A DNA stretch of 35,889 bases from an uncultured Alphaproteobacteria bacterium (GCA_902602885.1 CACKSM010000009.1:1-35889), one strand, 5' to 3'; shown: positions 18,027 to 26,333, counted from the stretch's first letter. A program made the numbers and translations. Notes: a model not told the origin generated them from the letters alone.

Positions 18027-19073
18027 TTAATTTGATTTAAATTTATTAAAATATTTAGTTGATAATTGTGCCTTTTTAGGTGAGTCAGCTGTATCAGCAA
18101 ATAGCATACTTAAAGTTGCTTCATCTGGATAAATAGCTGGATCTCCTATAATTTCTGGATCAACTAGCTCATTAGCTGCTTTGTTTGGATTAGAATACCA
18201 AACATAGTTTGTAATATCTGCAGCAACTTCAGGGCGCAAAATATAATTTATAAACTTATGTGCATTTAAAACATTTTTTGCATCTGCTGGAATTGCCATC
18301 ATATCAAACCAAATTACAGTTCCCTCTGAAGGAATAGAATACCAAACTGGTTCTATTTCTTCGTAAGCTGCAATAAAAACATCACCTGACCATCCCATAG
18401 CTAGACAAATTTCACCATTGGCAAGATCATCTATATATTGAGAAGAATCAAAATACCTAATGAAAGGTCTAATTTCCTGCAACATTAAAAGAGCGGCCTT
18501 ATAATCATTTTCGTCTTCAGTGTTAGGATCTTTACCTACATATTTTAAGGCAATTTCCATTACTTCAGATGGTGCATCTAACATTGCTATACCACAATCT
18601 TCATATTTGGAAGCTATCGCTGGGTCAAATAAAACACTCCAACTAGTAACCTCATCTTCATCAACCTTATCAGTATTGTAACCAATACCAGTTGTGCCAT
18701 ACATATAGTTTACTGAATACTGACCGCCTGGATCATGTGCATCTATCTTTGATAAAACTTCTGGATCTAAATTTCCTAAGTTAGATAATTCAGATTTATC
18801 AAGTTTTTGAAAAACTCCAGCCTTGATTTGGTTTTCTAAAAAAGAACCTGAAGGCACAACAATATCATAGCCAGACCCACCAGCTAAAAGTTTAGCTTCA
18901 AGAACCTCATTTGAATCAAAAACATCATAGGTTACATCAATGCCAAATTCATTTTCAAAATTTTCAATTGTATCTTCGGCAATGTAGTCAGACCAATTGT
19001 AAATAAATAATTCTTCTTTAGCCTGAGCTGAAAAAGAAATTAAAATTAATAGAGATATAAAATACTTAAGCAT
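18027..19073 (-). CDS. potF: Putrescine-binding periplasmic protein PotF
   Basis: Periplasmic solute-binding protein of the polyamine family, 348 residues. Signal peptide MLKYFISLLILISFSAQA (18 residues, Sec type) precedes mature KEELFIYNWSDYIAEDT. DVFDSNEVLEAKLLAGGSGYDIVVPSGSFL and KIDAHDPGGQYSVNYMYGTTGIGYN closely follow PotF rather than PotD, which favours putrescine over spermidine. AMLDAPSEVMEIAL, YFDSSQYIDDLANGEICLAMGWSGD and FINYILRPEVAADITNYVWYSNPN complete the binding site. The ATG is preceded by a strong Shine-Dalgarno. It lies 40 bases after aguB and heads the transport genes. Confidence 0.94.
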   Translation of the reverse strand: MLKYFISLLILISFSAQAKEELFIYNWSDYIAEDTIENFENEFGIDVTYDVFDSNEVLEAKLLAGGSGYDIVVPSGSFLENQIKAGVFQKLDKSELSNLGNLDPEVLSKIDAHDPGGQYSVNYMYGTTGIGYNTDKVDEDEVTSWSVLFDPAIASKYEDCGIAMLDAPSEVMEIALKYVGKDPNTEDENDYKAALLMLQEIRPFIRYFDSSQYIDDLANGEICLAMGWSGDVFIAAYEEIEPVWYSIPSEGTVIWFDMMAIPADAKNVLNAHKFINYILRPEVAADITNYVWYSNPNKAANELVDPEIIGDPAIYPDEATLSMLFADTADSPKKAQLSTKYFNKFKSN

Positions 19074-19077
19074 TACT

Positions 19078-19085
19078 CCCCTCCT
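19078..19085 (-). promoter_or_regulatory. Strong ribosome binding site of potF
   Basis: On the minus strand AGGAGGGG ends four bases before the potF ATG. It is one of the few near-perfect Shine-Dalgarno sequences in this window and fits high expression of a binding protein. Confidence 0.75.
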
Positions 19086-19113
19086 AAATAAAAATTACAT
19101 TAAATAAAATAAA

Positions 19114-19971
19114 TTAAAAATCGAGAATTTTTTTATATAGATCAGGCCTTCTGTCTCTAAAGTTACCCCATAATTTTCTATATTCTCTTGAAATTAACAA
19201 ATCTAAAGTCGCAGTTATTATTCCCTCATCCTTATCATTCATACGATTTATTACATTTCCAAGATGATCCAATATAAAAGAATTACCATAAAAATTTAAT
19301 TCAATATCAGCTTCGGCCTCCTTCCCTATTCTATTTGAAGTTATTATAGGGATTTGATTTGCAGCAGCATGTCCTACCATTGTATTAATCCAATGATCTT
19401 TTGAATTTAATTCAGGCATGTGTGGCTCAGAGCCAATTGCTGATGGATATAAAATTAAATCTGCACCTTTCAAGGTTAATATTCTTGCACACTCAGGAAA
19501 CCACTGATCCCAACAAATTGCACAGCCAACTTTTGCTAGAGGAGTGTCAAAAACCATAAAACCTGTGTTGCCTTTTTCAAAATAATACTTCTCATTATAT
19601 CCAGGTCCTTCAGGGATGTGAGATTTATTATAAACTTCACTTAATTTACCGAAAGAATCAATCATAACTAATGAGTTAAAAAACTTATTTTCTTTTTTTT
19701 GAAAAAAACTAATTGGTACTGAAATCTTTTTATCCTTACAAATATTAGATAATTTTTCGAACATTGGATTAGAAGGAAAATCAATTGCAAGATCAAAAAA
19801 TTTATCATTTTTTGTTGAACAAAAATAATGATCTTGAAATAATTCTTGCAGAAGTAAAATATCAACATTTTCATTAGAAGCCTTTTCAACTAAACTAATT
19901 GCTTTATTTAAATTAGCATCAAAGTCTCCTTTAAGTGCCTTAAATTGTGATGTTGCTACTTTTACTTTCAT
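19114..19971 (-). CDS. aguB: N-carbamoylputrescine amidase
   Basis: Hydrolyses N-carbamoylputrescine to putrescine, CO2 and ammonia, the second step after agmatine deiminase. Nitrilase-fold protein of 285 residues with the Glu-Lys-Cys triad visible as Glu43 (LLLQELF), Lys116 (YNKSHIPEG) and Cys153 (CAICWDQWFPE). The segments YNEKYYFEKGNTGF and GSEPHMPELNSKDHW are characteristic of AguB. The ATG at 19971 overlaps the aguA stop as ATGA. A TTG at 19998 would extend the frame nine codons into aguA without homology and is rejected. It is followed 40 bases later by potF. Confidence 0.94.
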   Translation of the reverse strand: MKVKVATSQFKALKGDFDANLNKAISLVEKASNENVDILLLQELFQDHYFCSTKNDKFFDLAIDFPSNPMFEKLSNICKDKKISVPISFFQKKENKFFNSLVMIDSFGKLSEVYNKSHIPEGPGYNEKYYFEKGNTGFMVFDTPLAKVGCAICWDQWFPECARILTLKGADLILYPSAIGSEPHMPELNSKDHWINTMVGHAAANQIPIITSNRIGKEAEADIELNFYGNSFILDHLGNVINRMNDKDEGIITATLDLLISREYRKLWGNFRDRRPDLYKKILDF

Positions 19972-20951
19972 ATTTTTGGGACATTCATTGTTATACAATG
20001 AATATTTCCTCCACCATAATTTATATTTTCTGTTTCCAACATCATAATTTCTCGATTTGGGAATAACTTTTCAAAAGTTAGTTTTACCTCATTGTCTTCC
20101 TTAACATTGAATTTAGGTAAAATAATTTTATTTTTACTGAAGTAGAAATTTATATATGAACTAATAATATTTTTATTATTAATCTTTTTTGTTGTAGGTA
20201 AAGGAACTTCAATTAAATCAAATGTCTGATTAGTATCTTTAAAAAATTTAATAAGATCAGCTTTATTTTTTTGTAATATTTCATAATTAGGATCTAATTT
20301 GTGAGTTGTAGCAATCAAATATTTATTTTCTCCAATAGGGCATAATAAATTATCAACATGACCATCTGTATCATCCTCCATTAGTCCATTTTCAAATAAG
20401 AAAATATAATTTAAATCAAACAATAGCTTTAATTCTTTAATAATATATTCACTATTATGTTTTTGTTTTCTATTTTTATTAAATATTACATTTTTAGTGC
20501 TAAATAAATTTTTTTTATCATCATAAGTTATTGCTCCTCCTTCAATAACTAATTCAGAAATTTTTGTTGGGATATTTAAATAGTTTGAAATAAATTTAGA
20601 TATTTTATTATCATTTAAATAATCTGGATACTTTCCATAACCATTAAATTCAAAACAAATTGATTTTAATTTTTGATCTTCTTTATAAAAAATTGGTGCA
20701 ATATCTCGCATCCAAGAATCATCTAATTTACATTCTACAATATCTATATTTTTAGGATCAGTTTTATTTTGAATTTCATTAATGTCCTCTTTATTTGACA
20801 ATACAATAACATGCTCAGTTTTTGCAATTTCATTAATTACATTTGCAACTTCATCTCTAGCTTTATTTATAATTTTACCATAAAGATCTTTATTACATGG
20901 CCAAGCAATCAAACAATATTGGTGTTCATACCATTCAGGAATTAGTTTCAT
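19968..20951 (-). CDS. aguA: Agmatine deiminase
   Basis: Converts agmatine to N-carbamoylputrescine and ammonia. Pentein-fold protein of 327 residues. It shows MPEWYEHQ-like MKLIPEWYEHQYCLIAWP at the N-terminus and the guanidino-binding DSWMRDIAPIF near residue 79. VIEGGAI, MEDDTDGHVDNLLCP and the C-terminal catalytic GGGNIHCIT with Cys319 follow. Bacterial AguA is usually nearer 360 residues, so this is a compact version with shortened loops. It heads the aguA-aguB-potFGHI transcript. Its start is 28 bases from the divergent HD-domain gene, so their promoters must overlap or lie inside coding sequence. Confidence 0.94.
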   Translation of the reverse strand: MKLIPEWYEHQYCLIAWPCNKDLYGKIINKARDEVANVINEIAKTEHVIVLSNKEDINEIQNKTDPKNIDIVECKLDDSWMRDIAPIFYKEDQKLKSICFEFNGYGKYPDYLNDNKISKFISNYLNIPTKISELVIEGGAITYDDKKNLFSTKNVIFNKNRKQKHNSEYIIKELKLLFDLNYIFLFENGLMEDDTDGHVDNLLCPIGENKYLIATTHKLDPNYEILQKNKADLIKFFKDTNQTFDLIEVPLPTTKKINNKNIISSYINFYFSKNKIILPKFNVKEDNEVKLTFEKLFPNREIMMLETENINYGGGNIHCITMNVPKI

Positions 20952-20979
20952 AAAATTTAAAAATATGTATAATTATTTC

Positions 20980-21543
20980 ATGTCTAAAGATGAAGTAAAA
21001 TTCACTGAAATGAAACATGGTGATAAAGAGGATTATGAACTTCTTGCTAATTTTGAAGATAAATTTATTGAAGGTACAGCTGATAGAATAGTAAGAGTGC
21101 TAGAAAGTTTAGACAATTCATTAGGTGGGTATAAGGTATCTAGATTAGAACACTCTCTTCAAACTGCATCAAGGGCGTTACGTGAACAAGCTTCGGAAGA
21201 AATGGTGGTAGCCTCCTTATTGCATGATATAGGCGATGAAATTGCACCTCTTAATCATTCTGAACTTGCAGCTGCAGTATTAAAACCTTTTGTTTCTGAA
21301 AAAACAAGATGGATAGTAGAACAACACGGTTTGTTTCAAGCCTACTACTATAATCATTATTATGGAAAAGATAGAAATCTAAGAGATAAATTCAAAGGTC
21401 ATGAATTCTTTAAAGACACTATAGATTTTTGTGAAAGATGGGATCAAGCATCATTTGATCCAAATTATGATACAATTCCTTTAAAAGAATTTGTTCCAAT
21501 GGTTCAAAGAATATTTAATAGAACACCTTATAGAAATTTATAA
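20980..21543 (+). CDS. HD-domain protein, PhnZ/TmpB-like (possible diiron oxygenase)
   Basis: Cytosolic HD-fold protein, 187 residues from the ATG at 20980; a start five codons earlier at 20965 is possible. Visible metal-ligand candidates are His58 (RLEHSLQ), His82-Asp83 (LLHDIGD), His93 (NHSEL), His116 (EQHGLF) and Asp155 (ERWDQASFD). As I recall PhnZ, this set and most spacings match its mixed-valence diiron site. That would make it an oxygenase rather than a phosphohydrolase. The PhnZ substrate-gating Tyr and Glu before the first His appear replaced; here the sequence is GGYKVSRLEH with Tyr51. It lies between aguA and carnitine genes, and its stop abuts the stop of the thioesterase. Substrate unknown. 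Confidence 0.8.
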   Translation: MSKDEVKFTEMKHGDKEDYELLANFEDKFIEGTADRIVRVLESLDNSLGGYKVSRLEHSLQTASRALREQASEEMVVASLLHDIGDEIAPLNHSELAAAVLKPFVSEKTRWIVEQHGLFQAYYYNHYYGKDRNLRDKFKGHEFFKDTIDFCERWDQASFDPNYDTIPLKEFVPMVQRIFNRTPYRNL

Positions 21544-22011
21544 TTATTTTTTTAACTTGTTGATTAGTGTAAGATTACCTGGATCAAAGTTATTTTTATT
21601 TTCTTGAATAAATTTATCTATATCTTTTTGCTTTTCTAATTCTAATTCAGAAACCTTTCTAATATTTAAATCAACATACAAAGAACAAACCTCTGTTGTT
21701 GCTGCTCTGTAACCTTCAAGCTTATGTGTCATTTCTAATTTATAAATTAATCTTTTTTTATCTCTATCAAGAAATAACAAATTAATATCTACTTCATCAC
21801 CTTCTTTCACTTCTTTGTCATAAGTTGTGTGTGACTCTACGGCAAAAGTAGTTTTCTTCTCTGTTTTTGCAGAAGTTTCACCCATATTAAATTTTTGTAA
21901 AAGAACTTCCCATCCAGCATCAAAAAGATGAATATAAAATGCCAAATTCATATGACCATTGTAATCAGTCCATTCTTTTTTAACTCTTCCTGAATTTAAA
22001 TATATCTTCAT
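21544..22011 (-). CDS. cdhB: Hotdog-fold thioesterase, probable betainyl-CoA thioesterase
   Basis: 4HBT-type acyl-CoA thioesterase of 155 residues. The motif EWTDYNGHMNLAFYIHLFDAGWE at residues 13-35 contains the catalytic Asp16 and the helix-start GHMN typical of this family. Position decides the proposed substrate: the BKACE and carnitine dehydrogenase genes start 42 bases away on the opposite strand. In carnitine degradation, cleavage of dehydrocarnitine gives betainyl-CoA, which such a thioesterase (CdhB of Pseudomonas) converts to glycine betaine. The sequence alone would only support a generic acyl-CoA thioesterase. Confidence 0.78.
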   Translation of the reverse strand: MKIYLNSGRVKKEWTDYNGHMNLAFYIHLFDAGWEVLLQKFNMGETSAKTEKKTTFAVESHTTYDKEVKEGDEVDINLLFLDRDKKRLIYKLEMTHKLEGYRAATTEVCSLYVDLNIRKVSELELEKQKDIDKFIQENKNNFDPGNLTLINKLKK

Positions 22012-22053
22012 TGTTTTTCTTTATTAATTCAAAAAATATAGTAGTTTAAAATA

Positions 22054-22944
22054 ATGAATAATGAAGTAATAATTTCGTGTGCTGTAACTGGATCAGGAGA
22101 TACGGCAGGCAAACATCCTGAATTACCTATAACTCCAAAACAAATTGCTGAAGCTTCAATTGAAGCTGCCAAAGCGGGTGCGGCAATAGCTCATGTACAT
22201 GTAAGGGAACCTGATGGCAAACCTTCTAGAAATTTAAGTTATTATAAAGAAGTGGCAGATAGAATTCGCTCTTCTGATACTGATGTAGTTTTAAATTTTA
22301 CAACAGGTATGGGTGGTGATTTTGAAGTTGGAACAGGTAAAGATCCTTTAAATCCCGTGGGAGCAAATACAGATATGATCGATGCATTAAGCAGATTAGA
22401 ACATGTTGAAGAGTTATTGCCTGAAATTTGTACTTTAGACTGCGGATCACTAAATTTTGGTGACTCAAACATGACATTTATTCATACACCGATACAACTA
22501 AGAACTGCAGCAAAAAAAATGCAGGAGCTTGGGGTGAAACCGGAAATGGAAGCTTTTGAAATGGGTCATTTATGGTTTGCTAACCAACTTTATAAAGAAG
22601 GTTTAATTGATGGGCCTCCTTTTTATCAAATATGCCTTGGTATACCTTGGGGGTCACCAGCAACAACGAGCGCAATGAAAGCTATGGCTGAAATGGTACC
22701 TTCTGAAGGCATTTGGTCTGGATTTGGAATAGGAAGATCTCAAATGCCTATGGCTGCACAGGCAGTTATTTTGGGAGGAAATGTTCGTGTAGGACTGGAG
22801 GATAATCTTTATTTAAAAAAAGGAGTTTTTGCATCAAATGCACAGTTGGTTGAAAAGGCAAGGTGCATTGTTGAAGATATGGGAGCATCTATTTTATCCC
22901 CGCAACAGACAAGAGAGAAATTAAAACTAAAAAAACATTTTTAA
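22054..22944 (+). CDS. cdhC: Beta-keto acid cleavage enzyme (3-dehydrocarnitine:acetyl-CoA, BKACE / DUF849)
   Basis: Zinc-dependent BKACE that condenses 3-dehydrocarnitine with acetyl-CoA and splits it into acetoacetate and betainyl-CoA. The 296-residue TIM-barrel protein shows [20 protein letters not shown] at the N-terminus, the zinc ligands His47 and His49 in [21 protein letters not shown] near residue 165, and [12 protein letters not shown] with the third ligand Glu. The AVTGSGDT and FEMGHL forms are those seen in the dehydrocarnitine group of the family. The next gene, 1 base downstream, is carnitine dehydrogenase, which makes this assignment firm. Confidence 0.92.
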   Translation: MNNEVIISCAVTGSGDTAGKHPELPITPKQIAEASIEAAKAGAAIAHVHVREPDGKPSRNLSYYKEVADRIRSSDTDVVLNFTTGMGGDFEVGTGKDPLNPVGANTDMIDALSRLEHVEELLPEICTLDCGSLNFGDSNMTFIHTPIQLRTAAKKMQELGVKPEMEAFEMGHLWFANQLYKEGLIDGPPFYQICLGIPWGSPATTSAMKAMAEMVPSEGIWSGFGIGRSQMPMAAQAVILGGNVRVGLEDNLYLKKGVFASNAQLVEKARCIVEDMGASILSPQQTREKLKLKKHF

Positions 22945-22945
22945 T

Positions 22946-23866
22946 TTGAAAAATATTGCTGTCATTGGAACTGGTGTAATTGGTACCGGCTGGATACTTA
23001 GATTTCTTGCAAATGGTATAAAAGTCAAAGCATTTGATAAAAATTCTCAGCAATTAAATTTTCTAAAAGATGAAATAACAAGAACAAACTTAATTATAAA
23101 GAAATTATATAATACAAAAATCAATTTCAAAAATTTGGAAATCGTAGAGAATATTGAGAAAGCAGTGAAGAATGCAGATTTAATTCAGGAAAATGTACCT
23201 GAGCGACTTTCTTTAAAAAAAGATGTTATAAAAAATATAAGTAAGTATTCTCCCACAAATTCAATAATTGCTTCGAGTTCATCTGGTTTACTTCCATCAG
23301 ATTTACAATCAAAATGTATTAATCCAAAAAGATTAATCATAGCTCATCCCTTTAACCCTGTGTATATTCTCCCTTTGGTTGAAATTGTAAAAGGTAAAAA
23401 AACTACAAATTTATATCTAAATAAAGCAAAAAAATTTTATCAAAAAATTAAAATGAAAACATTATTGGTAGAAAAAGAATTGCCAGGATTTTTATCAGAT
23501 AGATTACAAGAAGCTTTGTGGAGAGAGGGTTTACATATTGTAAATGATGGATTTGCTTCAACAAAAGATTTAGATGAAGCAATAACTTATGGTCCTGGTA
23601 TGAGGTGGGCTCTAATGGGAACTTTTCTTACATTTCATCTAGCTGGAGGAGAAATGGGTATGAAACACATGTTAAATCAATTTGGACCGGCATTGAAGCT
23701 TCCATGGACTAAACTTAAATCTCCAAAACTAACAAAGAAACTTAAAGAAAAAATCATTAAAGGAACAAAAAAACAATCAAAGAATCACTCTATAAAAGAT
23801 TTAAGTAACATAAGAGATAATTTCTTAATAGATTTGCTAGAATTAAAGAAAAAATATAAATTATAA
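22946..23866 (+). CDS. cdhA: L-carnitine 3-dehydrogenase
   Basis: NAD-dependent oxidation of L-carnitine to 3-dehydrocarnitine. The 306 residues belong to the 3-hydroxyacyl-CoA dehydrogenase superfamily. The nucleotide-binding motif GTGVIGTGW is at residues 8-16. The catalytic HPFNPVYILPLVEIV follows, and then GPGMRWALMGTFLTFHLAGGE and QFGPALKLPWTKL, which are diagnostic for carnitine dehydrogenase. The start is TTG at 22946, 1 base after the BKACE stop; no ATG precedes the Rossmann motif, so translation is likely coupled. This form lacks the fused thioesterase domain found in some bacteria, consistent with the separate thioesterase gene. Confidence 0.94.
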   Translation: MKNIAVIGTGVIGTGWILRFLANGIKVKAFDKNSQQLNFLKDEITRTNLIIKKLYNTKINFKNLEIVENIEKAVKNADLIQENVPERLSLKKDVIKNISKYSPTNSIIASSSSGLLPSDLQSKCINPKRLIIAHPFNPVYILPLVEIVKGKKTTNLYLNKAKKFYQKIKMKTLLVEKELPGFLSDRLQEALWREGLHIVNDGFASTKDLDEAITYGPGMRWALMGTFLTFHLAGGEMGMKHMLNQFGPALKLPWTKLKSPKLTKKLKEKIIKGTKKQSKNHSIKDLSNIRDNFLIDLLELKKKYKL

Positions 23867-23868
23867 TT

Positions 23869-24876
23869 ATGACAATAATCTCAAAATATGTAGCTTTAAA
23901 AAATTATATACCAACTGGGTTACCTAAAGAAGATGATTTTGTAATTAAATCTAAAACTTTAGAATTAGATGAAACAAATAATATTCATGTTCTTAATTCA
24001 TGGATATCTGTTGATCCATATATGAGAGCAAGAATGACAGAACGTAAAAATTATAAACCGCCCTTTTTACTAGGAGAGGAAATGGAAGGTTATGCAATTG
24101 GTTCAGTTCAAAAATCCAAAGATACAGAATTTAAAGAAGGAGATATTGTTTTCAGTAATTTTGGAATGAGAGATAACTTTATTTGCAAAAGAAAGGATTT
24201 AAAAAAAATCAAAAATTCTGATCTTCCATTGCAAACTTATCTAGGACCTTTAGGAATGACAGGGCAGACTGCATATATCGGTCTTTTTAATCATGGAAAA
24301 ATACAAAGTGGACAAAGTATTCTTGTATCTTCAGCAGGTGGAAGTGTTGGATCAACAGTTTGTCAAATTGCAAAAAATTTAGGATGTAAAGTTTATGCTA
24401 GTACAGGATCAGATGAAAAAGTTGATTGGTTAAAAAATGAATTAAATGTTGATGTAGCATTTAATTATAAAAAAATTGATAACCTTGTTCTTCACTTAAA
24501 AGAAATTTGTCCTGAAGGATTTGACTTATACTTTGATAATGTTGGAGGTGATTTTTTAGAGTCTGCGATTTTTCGAATGAAAAATTTTGGAAGAATTGTT
24601 ATTTGCGGAAGGATTTCTCAAATGAATTCAACTTCTGCTCCTGCTGGACTAAAAAATATGGCGCACGTATTAGTCAAAAGATTAACAATTAAAGGTTTTT
24701 TAATTTTTGATCATGAAAATGATAATGAGCCTTTTGAAACTGATATGAGAAATTGGATTTCAGAAGGAAAAATAAAATTTAAAGAAACAATTTATGAAAA
24801 TATAGAAAATGCTCCTAAAGCATTTATAGATTTACTTAATGGTAAAAATTTAGGTAAAATGTTAGTCAAAATTTAA
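23869..24876 (+). CDS. NADP-dependent medium-chain oxidoreductase (CurA/YncB-like, zinc-free)
   Basis: MDR-superfamily enoyl/alkenal reductase of 335 residues. SVDPYMRARMTE near residue 45, a zinc-free N-terminal domain, YLGPLGMTGQTAYIGLF near 120 and VSSAGGSVGSTVCQIAKNLGC (NADP-binding, about 150-170) mark the leukotriene B4 dehydrogenase / CurA branch. FDLYFDNVGGDFLE and GRIVICGRIS follow. It begins 2 bases after the carnitine dehydrogenase stop and is probably co-transcribed. Whether it acts on a carnitine-pathway compound, such as an unsaturated betaine, or is a general alkenal reductase is unknown. Its stop abuts that of the convergent regulator. Confidence 0.88.
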   Translation: MTIISKYVALKNYIPTGLPKEDDFVIKSKTLELDETNNIHVLNSWISVDPYMRARMTERKNYKPPFLLGEEMEGYAIGSVQKSKDTEFKEGDIVFSNFGMRDNFICKRKDLKKIKNSDLPLQTYLGPLGMTGQTAYIGLFNHGKIQSGQSILVSSAGGSVGSTVCQIAKNLGCKVYASTGSDEKVDWLKNELNVDVAFNYKKIDNLVLHLKEICPEGFDLYFDNVGGDFLESAIFRMKNFGRIVICGRISQMNSTSAPAGLKNMAHVLVKRLTIKGFLIFDHENDNEPFETDMRNWISEGKIKFKETIYENIENAPKAFIDLLNGKNLGKMLVKI

Positions 24877-26316
24877 CTAAATTGTAACGTAGGGTGACGT
24901 CCCTCGATATTTTATATCTAATTTAAGTTCTTTATCAATTGGAGGAAAAGCTCTTTGCTGACATTCCACTCTAGGGCATATCCTACAAGAAACTCCAATT
25001 GGCATTTGTAATTTTTTATTATTTAGATCAATTCCTTCAGAATAAATTAGATCTTTAGCGTATTTCATATCACAACCTAGACCAATCGAAACAAAACTTT
25101 TCGGCATTCCATGTTTTTCAATTCCTTTCTCAAAAGCTCTTGCGATACAAAAATATACTCGCCCATCAGGCATCTTAGATATTTGAGGATGAATTTTTCC
25201 AGGATTTAAAAATGCAGTATACACATTCCATCTAGGACAAGAACCTCCATGTCTTGGTATGTGAATACCAGATAAAGAAAATCGCTTTGACACATTTCCA
25301 GCAATATCTGTTTTTAAAAAATGAAATGGCACTCCTTCATTTCCAGGTCTTTGAAGATTTGTTAATCTATGTGTAACTTGTTCAAAACTACAAGCATAAT
25401 GATGCATCAAAATTTCTACATCATATTTATGTAATTTAGCACTCTTTAAAAAATCGTTATAAGGCATCATAAAAGCAGCAGCATAATAATTTAGTAAAGA
25501 TAGTTTAAGCAAAGGTTCTACTTCTTCTGATTCAACGTTATTATCTTTAATAACTTTATTGATAACATCATTAGCCTCTAAATAAGCAACTTGTGATGCT
25601 AAATGAAAGTTTCTTGATGTATAAGTTAACATTTCAGAAAGATAAAAAATTTTTGAATTTTCATCAAATCTTTTAACTATTTTTTCATCTTCGTTTATGG
25701 TTACTATTTTAACTTCAATTCCATGTTTTTCTTTGAGATAAAGTGATAATTTAGATCCAGAACCAATGTTAGGTCCAGTTTCAAGACCTATTTCTTTTCT
25801 TAGATTTTCAGAACTTACTTCTAAATCATGAAAGTAATTTTTATTTTCTTGAAGAATATCTGAAACGATTTCTACAGGTAGTCTTGTTGGTTTTTCAATT
25901 TGATTCGCATTGACATCCATCGTTTCAAGTCGATTTTGCATATCTTCTTTAAAACTTTTAAAAGAATCATTTATGGTAAGTAATGCTTTAGCTATGTTAG
26001 GATTTGAACCAATAAAGTCACTTGTGTCGTGATTGGTTATCTTTAAATCATCAAAAATCTCATTGCTTAAAACATCCATTACGTCTGAAAGAAGTCGTTT
26101 ACTAGATTCTGTTGAGAAGTCTTTAATTGATAAATCTAATTTATCAGCTGCTTTAATTAGTAAGGAAAGTGGTATTTTTCTTTTTCCACTTTCAATTAAA
26201 TTTAAATAACTAGGAGATATGCCAATAGTTTTTGATAATTCAGCTTGTGAAAAACCTTTGCTTATCCTTTGTTTTTTTAACCTTGGGCCAAAATTTATGT
26301 CAGATTCAATATTCAT
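24877..26316 (-). CDS. XRE-family regulator of the RamB/PrpR/ScfR (acyl-CoA-sensing) type
   Basis: Transcription factor of 479 residues. An N-terminal helix-turn-helix lies at about residues 10-65 (LKKQRISKGFSQAELSKTIGIS, SPSYLNLIESGKRKIP). A central IrrE-like DUF955 segment near 240-300 has YLEANDVINKV and MMPYNDFLKSA. The C-terminal DUF2083-type domain contains GGSCPRWNVYTAF (Cys359), GLGCDMKYA (Cys414) and SCRICPRVEC (Cys444, Cys447, Cys452). Mycobacterial PrpR of this family binds CoA esters and a 4Fe-4S cluster, and these cysteines could do the same; that is inference. Related proteins control acetate, propionate or glyoxylate genes. It is convergent with the carnitine-side MDR gene and divergent from a 59-residue ORF. 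Confidence 0.88.
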   Translation of the reverse strand: MNIESDINFGPRLKKQRISKGFSQAELSKTIGISPSYLNLIESGKRKIPLSLLIKAADKLDLSIKDFSTESSKRLLSDVMDVLSNEIFDDLKITNHDTSDFIGSNPNIAKALLTINDSFKSFKEDMQNRLETMDVNANQIEKPTRLPVEIVSDILQENKNYFHDLEVSSENLRKEIGLETGPNIGSGSKLSLYLKEKHGIEVKIVTINEDEKIVKRFDENSKIFYLSEMLTYTSRNFHLASQVAYLEANDVINKVIKDNNVESEEVEPLLKLSLLNYYAAAFMMPYNDFLKSAKLHKYDVEILMHHYACSFEQVTHRLTNLQRPGNEGVPFHFLKTDIAGNVSKRFSLSGIHIPRHGGSCPRWNVYTAFLNPGKIHPQISKMPDGRVYFCIARAFEKGIEKHGMPKSFVSIGLGCDMKYAKDLIYSEGIDLNNKKLQMPIGVSCRICPRVECQQRAFPPIDKELKLDIKYRGTSPYVTI

Positions 26317-26333
26317 TTACAAAATTTACAAAA
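26315..26333 (-). promoter_or_regulatory. Candidate operator copy 1, at the regulator start
   Basis: Read on the minus strand, TTTTGTAAATTTTGTAAAT holds two TTGTAAA units spaced 9 bases apart and runs into the regulator ATG. A TATTAT box (26334-26339, minus strand) lies immediately upstream and could be the -10. The TTTACAAA half-site resembles the TTTGCAAA core reported for RamB of Corynebacterium. Autoregulation is inferred. Confidence 0.5.

Noticed and set aside
19972..19998. N-terminal extension of aguB to a TTG at 19998
   Set aside because: The ATGA overlap with aguA at 19968-19971 gives a natural coupled start directly at the nitrilase N-terminus.
20980..21543. HD protein as a (p)ppGpp hydrolase or dNTPase
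   Set aside because: No SpoT/RelA or dGTPase motifs and too short; the additional His93, His116 and the WDQ Asp fit the two-iron HD oxygenase pattern better.
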